Notes: generated by a model from the letters alone, not told the origin. A DNA stretch of 63,354 nucleotides from an uncultured Bacilli bacterium (GCA_934183165.1 CAKPRZ010000007.1:1-63354); one strand, 5' to 3'; counted from the first letter of the stretch, positions 35,804 to 44,875 are shown. Program-made: numbers and translations.

Positions 35804-36604
35804 ATGAAAAAATTTTCAAAGCTATTATTACTTTCAATCATGGTATTAGGTTTAAGTGGGTGCCTAAAATATGATGTAAGTATGTCAATAGCAAATGACA
35901 AAAGCATGGATTTTGAAATGATTGCGGCAATGAATATGTCTATGCTAAAAAGTTTAGGAGATGGCAGTTCTTCTTCATCTTCTACAACAGAATCATTTGA
36001 CAAAAGTGATTATAAAGAATACGAAAAAGCAGGATATAAGGTTGAAGAATACAAAGAGAAAAAAGATGACGCTGAATATGAAGGCGTAAAAATATCTAAA
36101 AAATTTGCAAACATCGATGATGTAAGTACTAATAAAGACGAAGCTGTTGAATTCACTAAATTATTCGATGAAAATGCAAAACCAGAAGATGTTCATTTCT
36201 TCTATAAAAATGGTGATGTATATAAGGCTAATTTAACATTTAACCTTGTAGATGATAATAGTAATAGTTCTGATAATACTGACTATTCACAATATCAAAG
36301 TTATTTTGATTTAGAATATAAAGTAACTCTTCCAGAGAAACCAATATCTAATAATGCTACATCAGTATCTGAAGATGGAAAAACATTAACTTGGAAAATG
36401 AAATATGGAGAAAAAAATAGTATCCAATATGAATTTAGAACTTCCAAAGAAAAAGCTACTTCTAAAGAAAAGAATGATTCAAATAATAAATTTATTTATA
36501 TAGCTGGTGGAGTTGTTGCTGTTGTAGTAATTGCTGTTGTTGTCGCAAGCTTTACTCAAAAGAAAAATAATAACCCTACTAATAACACACCTACTAATAA
36601 TTAA
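35804..36604 (+). CDS. Lipoprotein with C-terminal membrane helix
   Basis: The 266-residue protein has a lipoprotein signal peptide with lipobox LSGC (Cys near 20). It has a Ser-rich stretch, a middle domain with repeated acidic/Lys strands (YKVEEYKEKKDDAEYEGV), and a C-terminal hydrophobic helix (VVAVVVIAVVVASF). A short Asn/Pro/Thr tail ends the protein. The layout of an N-terminal lipid plus a C-terminal helix resembles 'LppM-like' or DUF3153-type proteins, but I cannot name the function. It is divergent from lon. Confidence 0.7.
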   Translation: MKKFSKLLLLSIMVLGLSGCLKYDVSMSIANDKSMDFEMIAAMNMSMLKSLGDGSSSSSSTTESFDKSDYKEYEKAGYKVEEYKEKKDDAEYEGVKISKKFANIDDVSTNKDEAVEFTKLFDENAKPEDVHFFYKNGDVYKANLTFNLVDDNSNSSDNTDYSQYQSYFDLEYKVTLPEKPISNNATSVSEDGKTLTWKMKYGEKNSIQYEFRTSKEKATSKEKNDSNNKFIYIAGGVVAVVVIAVVVASFTQKKNNNPTNNTPTNN

Positions 36605-36607
36605 TTT

Positions 36608-36645
36608 TAAAAACAGTATCGATTTTGATACTGTTTTTTATTTTT
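36608..36645. terminator. Bidirectional terminator, lipoprotein gene and valS
   Basis: AAAAACAGTATC and GATACTGTTTTT form a 12-bp stem with a 6-base loop, with T-rich sequence following on the plus strand. It lies between convergent stops. Confidence 0.85.
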
Positions 36646-39175
36646 ACATTAATTTTTTTAATCTATTTTCTTCTTCTTCTAATTTTTTCCTATCCATATC
36701 AACTATATTTTTAGGTGCCTTATTAACATAATTCTCATTTGCTAATAATTTTTTTCTTCTTTCAATTGATTTTGTTAATGCATCAATTTCTTCTTGTATT
36801 TTATTTTCATCAAGAACTTCACCTTCATAATAATAAGTAATATTTATAAAATCGGAATTATAATTTATTTTTAATAAATTTTCTTTACCTTCAGATAGTA
36901 TCATTTCATCTTGTATTTTTAATTGTTGACGATATATTTTTGATAAATCTTCTTTAACATCAATTTTAACAAAGGCTTTTTTAGTTATATTATTATTAGC
37001 TTTTAAATTTCTAATAGAAATTATATCTTTCATTACTTTTTTCAAAAGTTCTTTATCTTCTTCAAAAAGCATTTTTTTAGATTCTTTAGGATAACTTGAT
37101 ACCATAATTGATTCAGCATCTTTTATAGGTAACATAGAATAAATTTCTTCAGTAACATAAGGCATAATTGGATGAAGCATTTTTAATATATCTGTTAGTA
37201 CTCTTAATAATACACTCTTAGTAGTATTATTTACATCTATTTTAGAAAGTTCAATATACCAATCACAGAAATCATCCCATATAAATGAATATAACATACT
37301 TCCAACATTATTAAATTCGTATTTATCCATACTATGTCTTACTTTTTTTATTGTCTCATTTAATCTTGTTAGTATCCATTTATCACTAATAGATAAATTA
37401 TCCATTGTATATAAATCGCTATTAAATCCCTCTAAGTTCATTAATACATAACGTGATGCATTCCATAATTTATTTATAAAGTTCCAAGTAGATTTAATTT
37501 TTTCTTCATCATATCTTAAATCCATACCAGCTGAGGATGATGTTGATAAGAAATATCTTAATGAATCACATCCATATTCATTAATAACATCCATCGGATC
37601 TACACCATTGCCAAGGGATTTAGACATTTTTCTACCCTCTTTATCACGAATAAGTCCATGAATTAGACAGTCTTTAAATGGTCTTGAATCAGTAAAATGT
37701 AGTCCTTGGAAAGTCATTCTATTAACCCAGAAAGGGATAATATCATATCCAGTTACCAATACATCATTTGGATAATATCTTTTTATATCTTCAGTCTCCT
37801 CTGGCCATCCAAGTGTTGAGAAAGGCCAAAGTGCACTACTAAACCATGTATCTAATACATCGGTATCTTGTACCCAGCCTTCTCCTATAGGAGCAACTTC
37901 ACCAACGTATACCTCATCCCCTCTATACCATGCAGGAATTCTATGTCCCCACCAAAGTTGACGAGAAATACACCAGTCATAAGTAATCTCCATCCAATGA
38001 TTCATAACTTTTTCAAATCTAGATGGAACAAAGTTAACTTTAGTATCTTTATTTTTTTGATTAGCTAAAACTCTATCCGCAAGAGGTCTCATCTTAACAA
38101 ACCATTGTTTTGATAAATATGGTTCAATCGCAACATCAGTTCTTTCACTATGTCCTACACTATGAGTCATCTCTTCTATTTTAATTAGTAAATCTTTATC
38201 TTTTAAATCCTTAATTAAAGCTTCTCTACATTCTTCTCTAGTCATTCCTACATACTTGCCAGCATTTTCATTCATAGTTGCATCAGGATTCATTACTACA
38301 ATTCTTTCTAAATTATGACGATTTCCAACTTCAAAGTCATTAGGGTCGTGCGCTGGAGTAATTTTAACTACACCTGTTCCAAATTCAGGATCAGCATGTA
38401 TATCTCCAATTATAGGTATTTTTTTATTTACTATAGGAAGAATTACACTTTTTCCTATTAAATCTTTATATCTTTCATCACTTGGATTAACCGCAACCGC
38501 AGTATCTCCAAATAATGTTTCAGGACGAGTTGTTGCAACTTCTAAGTATTCATCTGTTCCTTCAATATAATATTTAATGTGATAGAAAGCTCCCTTATCT
38601 TCTTTATATATAACCTCTTCATTAGATAGTGCTGTCATAGCTTCAGGATCCCAATTTATAATTCTTTCTCCTCTATAAATTAAACCCTCATTATATAAAT
38701 CTACAAATACTTTTTTAACAGCCTTTGAAAGTCCATCATCAAGAGTAAATCTCTCTCTTGAATAATCAAGGGATAAGCCCATCTTAGCCCATTGTGCATG
38801 AATATTTTCAGCATATTCCTTCTTCCAATCCCACGCTACTTTAAGCCATTCATCTCTATCCATTTCTCTAGGTTTAATACCCATGTCTTTTAACTTTTTA
38901 TCAACCTTTGCTTGAGTTGCAATACCGGCATGATCCATACCAGGTAACCATAATGCATCATATCCATCCATTCTTTTATAACGAATAATAATATCTTGAA
39001 GTGTAGTATCCCATGCATGTCCTAAATGTAATTTACCAGTTACATTTGGAGGTGGTATTACTATACAAAATGGTTTCTTACTTTTATCAGTACCTGCTTT
39101 AAAATAATCATTCTTAAGCCAATATTCATACTTACCTTTTTCTACTTCTAAATGATTGTATTTTTTTTCTAACAT
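36644..39175 (-). CDS. valS: Valyl-tRNA synthetase
   Basis: A class I synthetase of about 843 residues. It shows PPPNVTGKLHLGHA (HIGH-type), the editing domain with TTRPETLFGDTAVAV, the KMSKS motif (GRKMSKSLGNGVDP), an anticodon-binding domain and the C-terminal coiled coil (EEIDALTKSIERRKKLLAN). The ATG at 39175 has AAAGGAG nine bases upstream; the one at 39181 is only three bases away. It overlaps the end of the HD gene by about 45 bases and is under a Val T-box. Confidence 0.96.
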   Translation of the reverse strand: MLEKKYNHLEVEKGKYEYWLKNDYFKAGTDKSKKPFCIVIPPPNVTGKLHLGHAWDTTLQDIIIRYKRMDGYDALWLPGMDHAGIATQAKVDKKLKDMGIKPREMDRDEWLKVAWDWKKEYAENIHAQWAKMGLSLDYSRERFTLDDGLSKAVKKVFVDLYNEGLIYRGERIINWDPEAMTALSNEEVIYKEDKGAFYHIKYYIEGTDEYLEVATTRPETLFGDTAVAVNPSDERYKDLIGKSVILPIVNKKIPIIGDIHADPEFGTGVVKITPAHDPNDFEVGNRHNLERIVVMNPDATMNENAGKYVGMTREECREALIKDLKDKDLLIKIEEMTHSVGHSERTDVAIEPYLSKQWFVKMRPLADRVLANQKNKDTKVNFVPSRFEKVMNHWMEITYDWCISRQLWWGHRIPAWYRGDEVYVGEVAPIGEGWVQDTDVLDTWFSSALWPFSTLGWPEETEDIKRYYPNDVLVTGYDIIPFWVNRMTFQGLHFTDSRPFKDCLIHGLIRDKEGRKMSKSLGNGVDPMDVINEYGCDSLRYFLSTSSSAGMDLRYDEEKIKSTWNFINKLWNASRYVLMNLEGFNSDLYTMDNLSISDKWILTRLNETIKKVRHSMDKYEFNNVGSMLYSFIWDDFCDWYIELSKIDVNNTTKSVLLRVLTDILKMLHPIMPYVTEEIYSMLPIKDAESIMVSSYPKESKKMLFEEDKELLKKVMKDIISIRNLKANNNITKKAFVKIDVKEDLSKIYRQQLKIQDEMILSEGKENLLKINYNSDFINITYYYEGEVLDENKIQEEIDALTKSIERRKKLLANENYVNKAPKNIVDMDRKKLEEEENRLKKLM

Positions 39176-39914
39176 ATTCATCTTCTCCTTTATTACTTAC
39201 TTTTTCTCTTATATATTCATCCATATAAACAAAGTATTCTATAAATTTTTCTTTATCATTATTATCTAATCTTTCATATAAATTCCAAATCATATTATTA
39301 TCTAATATATATGTATATGAAGGTATAAAATTAATATCATATAGATATGAAAGGGTTCCAACTACTTTGTCGGCTTCTGTTTTTTTATATTCATTATGAA
39401 TTTGTTTTTCACCAAAAAACTCTTTCATAACTTCTTTAGAGATATCACCAGATGAACTAATTTCTAATTCATCCAGATTAGCCCAAATATTAAATATATC
39501 TATTTTATCTGCATCTCTTATTAATTTTAAATGAGTAAGTTCTCTCTCATCATCCAACTCTTTAAGGGAATATTTATTATGCCCTGCAACACTTTCTTTT
39601 ATGATTGGATAAACTGATATATCTTTTGTAAATTTAGTGATTAACCCCTCATTAAACAACAAATAAGCACCAAAATCTGCATGATCCATAGTCCCTATAT
39701 CACTTAGAGTATTAAACCTTTTTATTTGCTCAAACCTACCAACATCATGAATAAGTCCTATAAGAGTTGCAAGATTTATATCTTCATCATTTAAATTTAA
39801 ATCTTTTGCCAACATATTGGATAACTTAGAGACTCGATATGAGTGGTTATATTTTAAAATAGTAATTCTATCTGTCATATCAAATTGTTTTGTGTATAAA
39901 TCAAATGAGTCCAC
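39132..39914 (-). CDS. HD-domain hydrolase, first gene behind the Val T-box
   Basis: The 260-residue protein has an HD fold: YNHSYRVSKLSNMLAKDL, LIGLIHDVGRFEQ (the HD pair), MDHADFGAYLLFNEG, VAGHNKYS and RDADKIDIFN. Substrate is unknown. The start is GTG at 39914, where GGAGGTGA precedes it at good spacing; the longer frame runs into the T-box terminator. It overlaps valS, so the two are translationally coupled. Confidence 0.85.
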   Translation of the reverse strand: MDSFDLYTKQFDMTDRITILKYNHSYRVSKLSNMLAKDLNLNDEDINLATLIGLIHDVGRFEQIKRFNTLSDIGTMDHADFGAYLLFNEGLITKFTKDISVYPIIKESVAGHNKYSLKELDDERELTHLKLIRDADKIDIFNIWANLDELEISSSGDISKEVMKEFFGEKQIHNEYKKTEADKVVGTLSYLYDINFIPSYTYILDNNMIWNLYERLDNNDKEKFIEYFVYMDEYIREKVSNKGEDEYVRKKIQSFRSRKR

Positions 39915-39926
39915 ACTATCACCTCC

Positions 39927-40157
39927 AAAAACAAAAAAACGAACAAACAATCCCAAAGGACGATTTGCTCGTGGTACCACCTTAATTTATAATACAAAAT
40001 ATTATCTCATTTTGTTTTAACGTAACAACCGTAACTTCTTACTAAACTCAGAAATTATGCTCCACCACTACCTTCAGTTATTTAAATTATTAGTTTCCAC
40101 CAAACACTAACTCTCTATAAATTTAAGCTTAACTTACTCCTTGGTTTCATTGCTTTG
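39927..40157 (-). promoter_or_regulatory. T-box riboswitch, valine specific
   Basis: The leader reads on the minus strand. Stem I has AGAGAG and, in the specifier loop context GAAGGTAGTGG, the codon GTA at 40069-40071 (Val). The T-box core AAGGTGGTACCACG lies at 39970-39983. The competing terminator pairs GAGCAAATCGTCC with GGATTGTTTGTTC (39941-39970) and is followed by a T run. Uncharged tRNA-Val should stabilise the antiterminator and allow transcription of the HD gene and valS. Confidence 0.93.
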
Positions 40158-40163
40158 TCTAAA

Positions 40164-40192
40164 ATTATAAAACAATTTAATTAATTTGTAAA
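40164..40192 (-). promoter_or_regulatory. Promoter of the Val T-box/valS transcript
   Basis: TTTACA and TATAAT with a 17-base spacer on the minus strand; predicted start near 40157. Confidence 0.8.
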
Positions 40193-40208
40193 GAAAGATT
40201 ATACTTTA

Positions 40209-40586
40209 CTAATAACAATTCGTCTTATCACATGTACTATCATCATTAAATGTTAATTTTATATTATTGACAGTTATTTTTCCATTGGTTAATTTTTTAT
40301 AAGTAATTTCTTGATTGGTATTATTCACATTACCATTTGTACTTAAATATTGTTTATCTAATAATTTTTGAATTGATACTTTTTCTATACCAACAGTACC
40401 TTCAATATTAGCATAAGCAATTACTGCTTTTTCTACTGTTTGAACATATAATATATGCTTTTCTGATGCATTATTATCCATAATTTTTCTTGTTGCTGGT
40501 ACTACAATCACTAATACAACTCCAATAATAGCAATAACCGCAATTAATTCGGTTAAAGTAAATCCTTTTATATTTATCTTTTTCAT
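40209..40586 (-). CDS. Type IV prepilin-like protein
   Basis: The 125-residue protein has a class III signal: the leader MKKINIKG, then FTLTELIAVIAIIGVVLVIV with the conserved Glu at mature position 5. A helical spine and a small C-terminal domain with a late Cys pair (CDKTNC) follow. It resembles ComGC-type or other minor pilins. It starts on the stop of the previous gene (TAATG). No pilus assembly ATPase is in the window. Confidence 0.82.
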   Translation of the reverse strand: MKKINIKGFTLTELIAVIAIIGVVLVIVVPATRKIMDNNASEKHILYVQTVEKAVIAYANIEGTVGIEKVSIQKLLDKQYLSTNGNVNNTNQEITYKKLTNGKITVNNIKLTFNDDSTCDKTNCY

Positions 40587-41005
40587 TATTTACACTCTTT
40601 CTTAGTACAAGTATAAGTCCTATTATCTCTTTTAAATTGTAATTCAAATCTATTTTCCATAGTTGTTGTATTATTATAATTATAAAAAGTAATTTTATAA
40701 TCTTTTTTAGAAAGAACTATAGGCCCACCACTAACTTCTACCTTTGTATTTTTAAATTCTTTTAGGTATCCTTTATCAATTAAAATCTTCTTTAATTCTT
40801 TATATTCATAACTAACTGCATCAGTATTAGCCGCTAAATCCTTATCTGCATAATTATTAATTGCTTCTTCAAAACTATTAACATATTTTATATATTCTTT
40901 TTCATCACTACCTCCAGAAAAAGCTTTAAAAGCAATTAAAAAAACTGCCACTAATACTATTACTACAAGAAACGTTTTTTCTATTTGTAAACCTTTTCTT
41001 CTCAT
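40586..41005 (-). CDS. Pilin-like membrane protein
   Basis: The 139-residue protein has an N-terminal basic stretch and helix (MRRKGLQIEKTFLVVIVLVA). Its exported domain ends in a Cys pair (CTKKEC) like its neighbour. The prepilin motif is imperfect: after the Gly the Glu falls at position 4 rather than 5. It may be a diverged pseudopilin partner of the downstream gene. The start at 41005 has AGGTGATGAT. The helix and paired Cys layout support a shared origin, but this is an inference. Confidence 0.65.
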   Translation of the reverse strand: MRRKGLQIEKTFLVVIVLVAVFLIAFKAFSGGSDEKEYIKYVNSFEEAINNYADKDLAANTDAVSYEYKELKKILIDKGYLKEFKNTKVEVSGGPIVLSKKDYKITFYNYNNTTTMENRFELQFKRDNRTYTCTKKECK

Positions 41006-41081
41006 ATCATCACCTAGTTTCAGTATATCATTTATAAAATCAAAATTCAATGTTAAACATATACTATACTAGGTGAATAAT

Positions 41082-41300
41082 ATGAACGGTTTCAAAAAGC
41101 ATGGTTTCTTTTGTAGATGTGACAGTTGTAAATATAAAAGGATTCATAGTTGGTGGTATTTAGGTCTACTTGCCGCTATTACTATTTCTATATTTTATCA
41201 AGCAATTCTATTACTTTTTATAACTACCAGATTAAATGCTTTTTTCTTATTTATCTTGCTTATTTTCCTGACTATTGGCATAGCTAGAATGATAATTTGA
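41082..41300 (+). CDS. Small two-helix membrane protein with Cys pairs
   Basis: The 72-residue protein starts with a short Cys-bearing segment (FFCRCDSCKYKR) that could bind a metal, followed by two hydrophobic helices (about 28-48 and 50-70). The ATG at 41082 has AGGTGAATAAT upstream. It is divergent from the pilin pair, and its 3' end overlaps the convergent ysxE-like gene by about 54 bases. I do not recognise a family. Confidence 0.55.
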   Translation: MNGFKKHGFFCRCDSCKYKRIHSWWYLGLLAAITISIFYQAILLLFITTRLNAFFLFILLIFLTIGIARMII

Positions 41301-42167
41301 TATAATTTCATTACTTGTATTTAAGTATTTAACCAAATAATATACTTCTTGCATATTTAATATTTCAGACTTTCTAAAGTTAAGTTTATCTGGAATTAAT
41401 ATAAGTGAAAAAAGTAAATACTTTTCCTCTGGCAAAAGAACTGATATATCTTCATATAACATAAACAGTTCATAAAAAGAAACATATTTATATCCTTTTT
41501 TATAAATATCAATTAAATCTTTAATTGGTGTGTCATTATGAGCTTTATCCCAACTAATTAAGAACTTATCATCGGATTCTAATAAATGTTCAAAATCCAA
41601 ATTACCATGAATTAGACAAACACGTCTATTTTTTTTGTCTTTGACAGTATTATACCATTTATCTAAAAAATATTTACTAGAATTTAAACTATTAAAAATC
41701 CATGAGATATTCCTAAGCAAATAATAATTACTTGGTGAAATAAAGCTTTGTTCTTCTATCATAAATCTAAGATCATTATAATATTTATCAAGAGATTCAA
41801 TTTGTTTGATTTGACTTTCATAAAATTCTTTTATCTTGTCAATAGAATTAACTTTATAAAAAGATGTTTTACTATGTAATTGCCCTATTATAACAATAAT
41901 ATCTTTAACTTTACTTTCTACATCCAAAGGTATCCCATTTATATAAGGATAGATTAAATAATTATCATTAGGATTGTTAATAAAAGACAAATAGTTATGA
42001 AATCCTTTACTTTTTAAATATCTAAAGAGTTCATTTATATCATCATTCTTTTTCTTTTTAATTACATATTTACCATTACTAGTATCTACTATTTTCACAT
42101 TATTTATCAAAGAAATTTTATCTAGTTTAAAATTATATTTATTAAGTAATTGTCTTACATCATTCAT
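41247..42167 (-). CDS. ysxE: CotS/YsxE-like spore coat protein (pseudokinase fold)
   Basis: The 306-residue protein resembles the aminoglycoside-phosphotransferase-fold coat proteins (CotS, YsxE, YutH). It has a Lys-bearing N-lobe (GKYVIKKKK), a hinge with LIYPYINGIPL, and the catalytic-loop equivalent LIHGNLDFEHLL. The active Asp of the usual HGD is Asn here, so it may not be a kinase. The start ATG at 42167 overlaps the spoVID stop by 8 bases. In Bacillus spoVID-ysxE-valS is the order; the same genes occur here with a pilin pair between. Assignment leans on this context. Confidence 0.75.
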   Translation of the reverse strand: MNDVRQLLNKYNFKLDKISLINNVKIVDTSNGKYVIKKKKNDDINELFRYLKSKGFHNYLSFINNPNDNYLIYPYINGIPLDVESKVKDIIVIIGQLHSKTSFYKVNSIDKIKEFYESQIKQIESLDKYYNDLRFMIEEQSFISPSNYYLLRNISWIFNSLNSSKYFLDKWYNTVKDKKNRRVCLIHGNLDFEHLLESDDKFLISWDKAHNDTPIKDLIDIYKKGYKYVSFYELFMLYEDISVLLPEEKYLLFSLILIPDKLNFRKSEILNMQEVYYLVKYLNTSNEIISNYHSSYANSQENKQDK

Positions 42168-42966
42168 GTTTTTCACTAGGGATTATTATTTTACTTCCAA
42201 CTTTGACTGTAGATAAATCATTATATTCTGCGACTAAGTCTCTATCAACATTATATTTACTAAAAATATTATCTAGTGAATCATCCTCTTTCATTATATA
42301 AACAGAATAAGTTTTAAATGTTTCAGTATCATCTTTAAATGAAGCAAATAACGAGTTAACTGTTTCATTATCAGAATTTGTTATATCTTGTTTTGACATA
42401 GTATCTTCCTTCATTTCTTTTTTAGTTACTTTAGGATCGCTCGCTTCATCTATGACTTCTATCTTGTCTTTTTGATCTTCATCTTTATTTTTATTATCTA
42501 AATCTATTTCTAGGTCTTTTACATCAGATGTATCTAAGAAAAGATCATCTAAAACATCATTATTAGCTCTAGAATTATTATCTTTACTGACCATTTCACT
42601 AAAATCTTCTACTACCGGTTCACTAATTAATTCTTCCTTTTCTATCAAATTATCTAAACAAACACTTATATTTAAATTTAATCTTTCTTCATCTACTACT
42701 TCATAAGTAAAATCATCAATATCGATAGTTATATTTTTAGTATCATATCTATCATTTAGTTCAATATCTACAGGAATTTTGTAAGAAAATTCTTCATCAA
42801 TTTGACTTGCTTGTGTCATTTTATAAGTTCCTTCAACTATAAAATAACCACTTATTAAATTCTTTTCACTAACTCTTAAAGTGTGTTCTAATGAAATACT
42901 CGTTATTTTAGAAATCATCGTTTTAAAATTTATTTCCTTTGTAAAAGGTACTATTTTTTTCATCAT
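42160..42966 (-). CDS. spoVID: SpoVID-like spore coat assembly protein
   Basis: SpoVID is the mother-cell protein that moves coat proteins around the forespore. The 268-residue product has a beta-rich N-terminal domain (about 1-110, with FTKEINFKTMISKITSISLE and repeated VEGTYK strands). An acidic, disordered middle (about 115-215) leads to a C-terminal LysM-like domain (YIMKEDDSLDNIFSKYNVD, ending KVGSKIIIPSEKHE). Bacillus SpoVID is longer (575) because of its middle part. It is followed by the ysxE-like gene and preceded by a possible SigE promoter. Confidence 0.82.
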   Translation of the reverse strand: MMKKIVPFTKEINFKTMISKITSISLEHTLRVSEKNLISGYFIVEGTYKMTQASQIDEEFSYKIPVDIELNDRYDTKNITIDIDDFTYEVVDEERLNLNISVCLDNLIEKEELISEPVVEDFSEMVSKDNNSRANNDVLDDLFLDTSDVKDLEIDLDNKNKDEDQKDKIEVIDEASDPKVTKKEMKEDTMSKQDITNSDNETVNSLFASFKDDTETFKTYSVYIMKEDDSLDNIFSKYNVDRDLVAEYNDLSTVKVGSKIIIPSEKHE

Positions 42967-42984
42967 ATCATTCCTTCCTATTTA

Positions 42985-43012
42985 AGTTTATGTATTTATA
43001 CCTTTTATATAA
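42985..43012 (-). promoter_or_regulatory. Possible sigma-E-type promoter of spoVID
   Basis: TTATATA and CATAAACT are 13 bases apart on the minus strand. The -10 fits CATACAHT at 7 of 8 positions; the -35 is weaker. The gene starts about 20 bases downstream. Confidence 0.4.
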
Positions 43013-43044
43013 CAAAAAAGATAAGTTAATTATTAACTTATCTT
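43013..43044 (-). terminator. Terminator of the GntR/ABC operon
   Basis: AAGATAAGTTAA and TTAACTTATCTT form a perfect 12-bp stem with a 3-base loop, followed by TTTTG on the minus strand. Confidence 0.85.
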
Positions 43045-43831
43045 ATTCAATATTTACACCCTTACAAAATATTTTATTATTAATAATGTAATATCCTCCT
43101 ATAATTAAAGAATATACTAAAATTGCTAAATAAATGACCAATTGGACTGTCTCAAATCCAACATTATTTGATACAAATAAATTCATTAAATTATTATCAA
43201 AAAACGCCACTACATATATAAATAATAAACATATTATTTGTGATATCGTATATGATATAAATCCAATTATTACAGAATGTATTATTTTATTACTTGTTGC
43301 TCTGTACCCTAAAATAATACCATTGAATCCAACTTGAATAATTGTAGCTATTTCTAAAAAGAAAACTATAAATGTTGTAATTATAAATCTATAAATTTTT
43401 ATATTATATGCTGTAGATATTCTAAATAGACTTGTCTTAAGTAATGTGATGTTATATTTTGAATAATATGCTATAAAAATAATAAAAGCAATTACCAAAA
43501 TACTACTAATCATAGTTATTATAGAAGTTAAAAATTTTGATAAATATAATTGGGACTTTTCTACAGGTAATGTATAAGTTAAGTATGCTTCATCAGAATA
43601 AAGATTTCTTCTAAACCTAGCCCACATTCTAAAAATATTGTTAATTATAATATTAAATATCATTCCTATTGTAACACCACTACATATTTTACCTATTATA
43701 TAAAACATTAATGAATTATCTATATTCAAAAAAATCCTAGTTAATACTGCAAAAATTATGCCTAGTATATAAAAAATAATTAATACTTTAAATACACTTT
43801 TCAAATCATATTTCATTAATTTTCCTAACAT
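43043..43831 (-). CDS. ABC transporter permease (ABC-2 type)
   Basis: The 262-residue protein has six hydrophobic segments (about 17-37, 44-65, 98-125, 150-175, 185-210, 230-250) and a basic first loop (MWARFRRNLYSDEAYLTYTL), as in YtrC/YtrF-like ABC-2 permeases. It overlaps the ATPase gene by 7 bases and is the last gene of the gntR-ATPase-permease operon. Substrate unknown. Confidence 0.8.
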   Translation of the reverse strand: MLGKLMKYDLKSVFKVLIIFYILGIIFAVLTRIFLNIDNSLMFYIIGKICSGVTIGMIFNIIINNIFRMWARFRRNLYSDEAYLTYTLPVEKSQLYLSKFLTSIITMISSILVIAFIIFIAYYSKYNITLLKTSLFRISTAYNIKIYRFIITTFIVFFLEIATIIQVGFNGIILGYRATSNKIIHSVIIGFISYTISQIICLLFIYVVAFFDNNLMNLFVSNNVGFETVQLVIYLAILVYSLIIGGYYIINNKIFCKGVNIE

Positions 43832-44520
43832 TTGAACATCCTCCTAAACACTTCATCAACACTTGAATTTTCCTTTTCTCTTAACTCATCAGTAGAAGAT
43901 GTTAAAACTATTTTTCCTTTATCGATGAATATTACTTCATCTAAAATTCTTTCTATATCAGCAATTAAATGAGTTGATATTATGACACTTGCTCCCTCAT
44001 TAAAATTAGTTAAGATTGTATCTAAGATATAATCTCTAGTAGCTGGATCAACTCCACCAAGAGGTTCATCCAATATATATAAATCTGCTTTTCTAGACAT
44101 AACTAATACCAGTTGAACTTTTTCCTGCATTCCCTTACTCATATTAACTAATTTTTGATTAATATCTAAATCAAGATCTTTTAACAATTTTTTGGCTTTT
44201 TTTATATCAAAATTATCATAAAATTCTTCAAAGCATTTTAAGACATCTATAAGTTTCATGTTCTTATCAAGATAGGTTCTCTCAGGTAAATAAGATATAA
44301 TCTTTTTGCTTTCGACCCCTATTTTTTTACCATTTACTAATATTTCACCTTTTGTAGGTGTCAACAAATCATTAATTAATTTTATAATAGTTGTTTTTCC
44401 CTGACCATTTCTTCCTAAAAGGCCTATTATTTTGCCCCTTGGAATAGTAAGATTAATATTTTTTAAGACTTCCTTATTAGAAAAGCTTTTATAAACATTA
44501 TTTAATTCTAATAGTTCCAT
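43825..44520 (-). CDS. ABC transporter ATP-binding protein
   Basis: The 231-residue ATPase has Walker A GRNGQGKTT (near 36-44), the signature MSKGMQEKVQL, Walker B LYILDEPLGGVD and the His switch ISTHL. It pairs with the permease that overlaps it. The class is like YtrB, often turned on by cell-wall antibiotics in relatives. Confidence 0.92.
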   Translation of the reverse strand: MELLELNNVYKSFSNKEVLKNINLTIPRGKIIGLLGRNGQGKTTIIKLINDLLTPTKGEILVNGKKIGVESKKIISYLPERTYLDKNMKLIDVLKCFEEFYDNFDIKKAKKLLKDLDLDINQKLVNMSKGMQEKVQLVLVMSRKADLYILDEPLGGVDPATRDYILDTILTNFNEGASVIISTHLIADIERILDEVIFIDKGKIVLTSSTDELREKENSSVDEVFRRMFKC

Positions 44521-44521
44521 A

Positions 44522-44875
44522 TTATTCTCCTCTTAAATATTCAAGTAATTCAGCTTTTGTAATACCAATTTGTTTCATTTCATTTATCAAGACATCAATT
44601 TTATCTTTTACTAGTTTATTTTTTAATTTTTGTATCAAGTCAACATCATTAGTAACAAATTTACCATTAGTTCTTTCAGTATATATCAAAGATTCATTCT
44701 CTAATTCTTGCAAGGCCTTCTGCACAGTATTAGGATTAACCTTAGAAGTTATAGCCAAATCTCTTACTGATGGTATTTTACTACCTGGTACTAATTTGTT
44801 AGATATTATATAAATTTTCAATTGTTCAACTAGCTGGATATAAATTGGTCTATCATTATCAAAAACAAATTTCAT
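44522..44875 (-). CDS. GntR-family regulator, YtrA type
   Basis: The 117-residue protein is a short GntR regulator. Its winged helix (about 10-75) contains IYIQLVEQLKIYIISNKLV and PGSKIPSVRDLA, then NPNTVQKALQELENE; a short helical C-terminus follows, typical of the YtrA subfamily. It lies 1 base before the ABC ATPase gene and probably represses its own operon. Confidence 0.9.
   Translation of the reverse strand: MKFVFDNDRPIYIQLVEQLKIYIISNKLVPGSKIPSVRDLAITSKVNPNTVQKALQELENESLIYTERTNGKFVTNDVDLIQKLKNKLVKDKIDVLINEMKQIGITKAELLEYLRGE

Noticed and set aside
31140..41005. A complete pilus or competence system
   Set aside because: Only pilin-like genes are visible; no assembly ATPase, platform protein or prepilin peptidase lies in the window.
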